8,533 bases of DNA from an uncultured Candidatus Saccharibacteria bacterium. Lineage in GTDB: Bacteria > Patescibacteria > Saccharimonadia > Saccharimonadales > UBA6022. The position numbers were made by a program, and so were the translations under genes. Location: contig CAMLED010000036.1 in NCBI GenBank assembly GCA_946479115.1, positions 1 to 8,533 of the forward strand, written 5' to 3'. The notes under the pieces were generated by a model. The model made no database searches, was not told where the DNA came from, and saw only the letters and a program-made list of their open reading frames with translations. Positions 5,313 through 8,533 of this stretch are shown here, piece after piece; position 1 is the stretch's first letter, and each line of letters opens with the position of its first letter.

Positions 5313-8006
5313 TTATTTATTACGCGTATTGAACTGTCGCGTGCTATTTGCATTACCGTTAAATCGAGTCGATTGTTGCATGTGTTGCTGAGGAGCATAC
5401 CCCATAGCCGATAGAACACGACTACCACGGCGCTGTTCGCGACTCCCAGCATATTTACCACTTGTTACGACCTGGAGACTCTCCACCTTGCCAGAACTTT
5501 CAACTTTTACCATAACCATTCGGCCATCAAGTTCAGGAATGAACGGTGGCAAATTACGCACATCATCATAATCCTTTACGATAATTTCAGCATCATGATC
5601 TTTATACTCAACAGTAACATTAATACTTTTACCATCATTACCTATGACAATGATGTGACTCGGTGATGACTCTTCAATTTGACGACGCTGTTCATTTGTC
5701 ATAAATCCACGAATAAAATTCGCATCAGCATGCTGCATAATTTCCTCAAGCGTCCATGCATCTTCGGGAATGATTTGATCAATCTCGAGCTGGATGTCTG
5801 TCAATATATCTTCAACGCCAATTGGCTCTAGCGAACGATGCTCATACTTACGTAACGCCACAACTTCATCACGAAATGCCTTTAGACTATCTGGTAGCGC
5901 ATCTTCATTACGAAGTACTTCTTGAAATAAACCATTGATCACAAACTGTCGCAGCTCTGGGGTAGATTCTTGTAATGGTGCCTTGCTTAGATCGCGTGTC
6001 GGTTGACCATCAAATAACAATTCACGTAGGACCACGATTGAGCCATCTTCTTCGAGTGCAAAATCAACATCTCGATAAGAGCAACGCTCTGGCGCAGATC
6101 GTTTTAATAACTCAGCGTCCACACTGATTGCATTTTTTATGCGGCGTCCCTGATTAACCACCATTGTCTTTGGGCGCATTTCCTCCTGGTTCCAAGGTTG
6201 ACCAGCAATTATTCGCGTTGTTTTCACAGAACTATTCGGTGTCATGCGGCGATTCTGACGACGGTTCATGTCTTTGTATGTTGTCTGGTTGCGATGGAAA
6301 TAAAGTTCTTCCGATCCAGCAACAATACATTCTAGCATTTGCTGCCGCTCAATCTCACTTGCTAACCGATTTTCTGTCAAATCTTCTAAATCTTCACGAC
6401 GTAAAATAGTAGCTAGTTGCTTTTCAACTTTATCAATTCGCTGATCTACAATATTAAACTTATCTCGTTCATTATCGTTCATTGTTCGTGCTCGTAAAAA
6501 GACGTCCAAATCACGCAAAAAGTCTGCATTTTTATCTTTTGAAAGCTGACGCCATGATTCTTTGTCTTTCATTCGCATACCTACACCACCTACTTGCTGC
6601 ACAACAGCGCCAATAGCCATAAAACGATGGACGTCTTCACTGTATTCACGTGATTTCACGAGCATGCGAGCAAGACTTGGGTGGAGCGATAAATGCGCCA
6701 TCTCTTCACCAAGCTCTGTCAAAGTATTCTCAACACTAAATGCCCCTAAGTTACGCAAGCGGCCATTCGTTCGGTCAACCTCTTTTTCACTAGGGCGGTC
6801 AAGAAGATTGATTTTTTCAATTGTCAGGTTAGACTGAGCCAATCGTAGCACTGTACCATCCACACGATTATCTAAGATTTCAGGACGACTAAATTCAGGT
6901 GGATCACCTTCATAGAGAATTGATGGAGCTTCAGGATAACGCCCTTGAATATAAATGCCATCCTTATCTCTACCCGCGCGGCCAGCACGCTGCTGTGAAG
7001 TTGCTCGTGATGCGCGTCGGGTTGTAAGTGTTTCAACACCACTGCGGAGCTCGACTGTTCGCTCTAGCATCGTATCAACAACAACATCTACACTAAGCGT
7101 GACACCCGAATCGGCAACTTTTGATGCTAATATCAATCGTGGTTTATCATGCTGCTGCGTCACCCGTCGCTGTTCTGCCGCCGACTGTTCACCGTGTAAA
7201 GGTAGAGCAATAAAGGGTGCTTTCGTAAGGCGACGTAGGCCTCTTTCGGCTTCAATCTCGCCAATTCCAGGTAAATTATAGAGGGTATCATATCCATTCT
7301 CGACAGCCCACACAGCTGCTTCCGTCGAACTCGCCATTGTTTTGTATTCAATGTTAAATTGCCTGCCCTCAACTTCAAAAACTGGCGCTGGCGTAAAGCC
7401 ATCGTGACTTGTGTGGTGGTTCGCAAAACGATCAACATCGAGTGTTGCGCTCATTAACATCGTAGGGATGTTGAACATTTTTGCCACCTCAACCGACACA
7501 TCGCCTTCTTTGTCACGCTCATGATACTCATCGGCTATATACAGCGAATTACGCGCCATATCACTACCATCGTGATGCATTTTCTGTGATGCATAACCAT
7601 GCGTAACAAAAACAATTTTGTTATCTTCATGCAGTGCGCCTTCTGTCGATGTAGCATAACCCACCGTTCGCCTTGCAGCTTCAACACCCATGACTTGCGC
7701 CATTTCAGCGACACATCGCTCATAGGCCTCACGAACCAAAAAGATTTTTCCAGCAGACACGTACGTCTTATCAAACAAGCCAGATTCATATACAGCCTGT
7801 GGAACTGTTGTTGTCTTGCCGGAACCGGTAGGGCCTGCAACCATAGCAACCGGTGTATTTTTATCTTGAATACTTGCCAAAAATGGATCAAACTCATCCC
7901 TGTAATAAGCGAAAGGTAAATCAGGATTTCCGTATTTATATCGTCCTGGGGCATAAGGCGCCACCGATGGATCATATTTCTTCGGACGCTCAGCAGATTG
8001 ATTCAC
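5313..8006 (-). CDS. DEAH-family (HrpA/HrpB-like) ATP-dependent RNA helicase
   Basis: An 897-residue superfamily 2 helicase of the DEAH/RHA group, predicted to unwind or remodel RNA using NTP. Motif I is GPTGSGKTT (58-66, K64). Motif II is DEYH (159-162), with Tyr where DEAH is usual, and continues HERD. Motif III is SAT (186-188). A motif IV-like LPGIGEIEAERGL lies at 245-257, motif V at about 296-307 (KVADSGVTLSVD) and motif VI QRAGRAGR at 339-346. A winged-helix/HA2-like segment LTELGEEM..LHPSLARML follows at about 429-449. The remaining ~450 residues are charged, with HRNQTTYKDMNRRQNRR (571-587) weakly recalling the family's OB-fold region, and a Q/N/R-rich tail from about 870 that looks disordered and RNA-binding. 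The start is GTG at 8006, fixed by GAGGAG five bases upstream. It is a single-gene unit downstream of L25, separated by a terminator. HrpA and HrpB assignment cannot be settled by eye. Confidence 0.9.
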   Translation of the reverse strand: MNQSAERPKKYDPSVAPYAPGRYKYGNPDLPFAYYRDEFDPFLASIQDKNTPVAMVAGPTGSGKTTTVPQAVYESGLFDKTYVSAGKIFLVREAYERCVAEMAQVMGVEAARRTVGYATSTEGALHEDNKIVFVTHGYASQKMHHDGSDMARNSLYIADEYHERDKEGDVSVEVAKMFNIPTMLMSATLDVDRFANHHTSHDGFTPAPVFEVEGRQFNIEYKTMASSTEAAVWAVENGYDTLYNLPGIGEIEAERGLRRLTKAPFIALPLHGEQSAAEQRRVTQQHDKPRLILASKVADSGVTLSVDVVVDTMLERTVELRSGVETLTTRRASRATSQQRAGRAGRDKDGIYIQGRYPEAPSILYEGDPPEFSRPEILDNRVDGTVLRLAQSNLTIEKINLLDRPSEKEVDRTNGRLRNLGAFSVENTLTELGEEMAHLSLHPSLARMLVKSREYSEDVHRFMAIGAVVQQVGGVGMRMKDKESWRQLSKDKNADFLRDLDVFLRARTMNDNERDKFNIVDQRIDKVEKQLATILRREDLEDLTENRLASEIERQQMLECIVAGSEELYFHRNQTTYKDMNRRQNRRMTPNSSVKTTRIIAGQPWNQEEMRPKTMVVNQGRRIKNAISVDAELLKRSAPERCSYRDVDFALEEDGSIVVLRELLFDGQPTRDLSKAPLQESTPELRQFVINGLFQEVLRNEDALPDSLKAFRDEVVALRKYEHRSLEPIGVEDILTDIQLEIDQIIPEDAWTLEEIMQHADANFIRGFMTNEQRRQIEESSPSHIIVIGNDGKSINVTVEYKDHDAEIIVKDYDDVRNLPPFIPELDGRMVMVKVESSGKVESLQVVTSGKYAGSREQRRGSRVLSAMGYAPQQHMQQSTRFNGNANSTRQFNTRNK

Positions 8007-8059
8007 GGTAACTCCTCATAGTCTCTCTTTGCCTATTACTATACAGGAAATAAAAATAA

Positions 8060-8088
8060 ATTAAAGTATATTTTTTAAATTTTGTCTA
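8060..8088 (-). promoter_or_regulatory. Candidate helicase promoter
   Basis: On the minus strand there is TAGACA (8088-8083), a 17-base spacer and TTTAAT (8065-8060), one mismatch in each hexamer. The start is predicted near 8053, giving a leader of about 46 nt that includes the GAGGAG ribosome site. A second -10-like TATAGT at 8043-8038 lacks a -35. The region is very AT-rich, so chance matches are likely. Confidence 0.4.
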
Positions 8089-8092
8089 GTAT

Positions 8093-8126
8093 TATAAATA
8101 GACCCGTTTTACCGAGTCTATTTATA
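8093..8126 (-). terminator. Terminator of the L25 gene
   Basis: A 14-bp stem TATAAATAGACTCG/CGGGTCTATTTATA with loop GTAAAA, 21 bases past the L25 stop. The single wobble is U-G in minus-strand RNA but an A-C clash in plus-strand RNA, so it belongs to the minus strand. The U-rich 3' arm stands in for a separate T-run, which is missing; termination may be imperfect and allow some read-through into the helicase gene. Confidence 0.7.
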
Positions 8127-8147
8127 CTTTTCAATGACGTAAATTAA

Positions 8148-8533
8148 TTACTTTTCGTCAGTTTTTGCAGCATCGGCTGCGGCAGGAGCTTCTTCAGTTC
8201 CATTCTCAGATTCGACAGCTGATTCATCTTCGGCATCACCACCAGCAGCATCATTAGCAGCCTGGAGTGCGCTTGGTTCGTACACGTTTGCAACGACAAG
8301 ATCCGTATCTTGGTCAACATCAGCGAATTCAACACCCTTAGGTAGTTTAATGTCACCGATAGTTAGCTTGTCCTCGTCAGTTGCAAGATCAACAATAGAA
8401 ATTTCTAGAGCCTCTGGAAGGTCGGCAGGTAGTGCACGGATTTCCATTTTCTCAATTGCCTGAAGCACGATGAGTCCGGCTTTTTCTGCAGCACTTTCAC
8501 CTTCACCAACCAAAACAATTGGCACTTCGGTCA
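8148..8533 (-). CDS. rplY: 50S ribosomal protein L25 (Ctc/TL5 type), C-terminal part (cut by right edge)
   Basis: 127 residues are visible in a frame that continues past the right edge. The GTG at 8525 is an internal Val (TEVPIVLVGEG), not a start. The sequence follows the C-terminal beta domain of Ctc-type L25: VPIVLVGEGESA, then IEKMEIRALPADLPEALEISI, then LTIGDIKLPKGVEF and LVVANVYEPSA. The N-terminal 5S rRNA-binding domain, about 90 residues in this family, must lie outside the window. After the family domain comes a tail of about 33 residues rich in Asp, Glu and Ala (NDAAGGDAEDESAVESENG to KTDEK). Such acidic tails are common in long L25 proteins. The protein binds 5S rRNA in the large subunit and in some bacteria is a general-stress protein. 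It ends at TAA (8150-8148) with a hairpin terminator shortly after. Confidence 0.92.
   Translation of the reverse strand, partial: TEVPIVLVGEGESAAEKAGLIVLQAIEKMEIRALPADLPEALEISIVDLATDEDKLTIGDIKLPKGVEFADVDQDTDLVVANVYEPSALQAANDAAGGDAEDESAVESENGTEEAPAAADAAKTDEK

Noticed and set aside
7535..7975. 146-residue minus-strand ORF inside the helicase gene
   Set aside because: Same-strand alternate frame over helicase motifs I and II; its translation is irregular and unlike any protein, so it is a shadow.
8144..8356. 70-residue minus-strand ORF overlapping the L25 tail
   Set aside because: It lies in another frame of the same strand within confidently coding L25 sequence and has no ribosome site or recognisable protein.
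8148..8525. Taking GTG 8525 as the start of a complete 125-residue protein
   Set aside because: The frame stays open to the right edge, and the GTG codon is the internal Val of the L25 VPIVLVGE motif; the gene is cut, not short.
1..8533. TGA recoding as in some Candidate Phyla Radiation lineages
   Set aside because: TGA ends the 4756 gene directly before a strong terminator, and no in-frame TGA interrupts any recognised gene.
1..8533. Mobile elements or CRISPR arrays
   Set aside because: No transposase or integrase, no terminal inverted repeats with target duplications, and no regularly spaced direct repeats were seen.

Overview
The window reads as a compact bacterial chromosome segment of roughly 43-45% GC (estimated by eye), with short intergenic gaps, single-gene transcription units and clear sigma70-type promoters and hairpin terminators. 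TGA is used as an ordinary stop and TGG for Trp. The gene style (TrhO, an ABC half-exporter, an HrpA/HrpB-like helicase with an odd C-terminus, a membrane-anchored zinc protease, start codons almost on top of -10 boxes) would fit a small-genome Candidate Phyla Radiation bacterium such as Saccharibacteria (TM7). That placement is an inference; nothing in the window proves it.

Layout, left to right. 1-292 (minus): 5' part of an unrecognised membrane-anchored protein running off the left edge. 293-539: a dense regulatory gap holding the trhO terminator, then a near-consensus minus-strand promoter, then only about 65 nt later a second strong terminator hairpin, i.e. either a small RNA or an attenuated leader for the left-edge gene. 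540-1451 (minus): trhO, tRNA U34 hydroxylase. 1452-1577: divergent promoter region with two back-to-back TATAAT boxes. 1578-3329 (plus): complete ABC half-exporter, starting at TTG. 3338-4591 (minus): secreted or anchored metzincin-type zinc protease, convergent with the transporter. 4592-4746: a second divergent promoter region. 4756-5253 (plus): unrecognised 165-168 aa soluble protein with its own promoter, structured leader and terminator. 5259-5299: convergent hairpin terminator. 5313-8006 (minus): 897-residue DEAH-family helicase with a DEYH box, starting at GTG. 8060-8126: helicase promoter candidate and the terminator of the next gene. 8148-8533 (minus): C-terminal part of ribosomal protein L25 (Ctc type), cut by the right edge.

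The genes do not form one pathway. Three (trhO, helicase, L25) are RNA or translation functions, two (ABC exporter, metzincin) belong to the cell surface, and two are of unknown function. No mobile element, CRISPR array, tRNA or rRNA is visible. The parts most worth following up are the promoter-terminator unit at 376-476, the metzincin with its ambiguous start, and the self-contained unknown gene at 4756.
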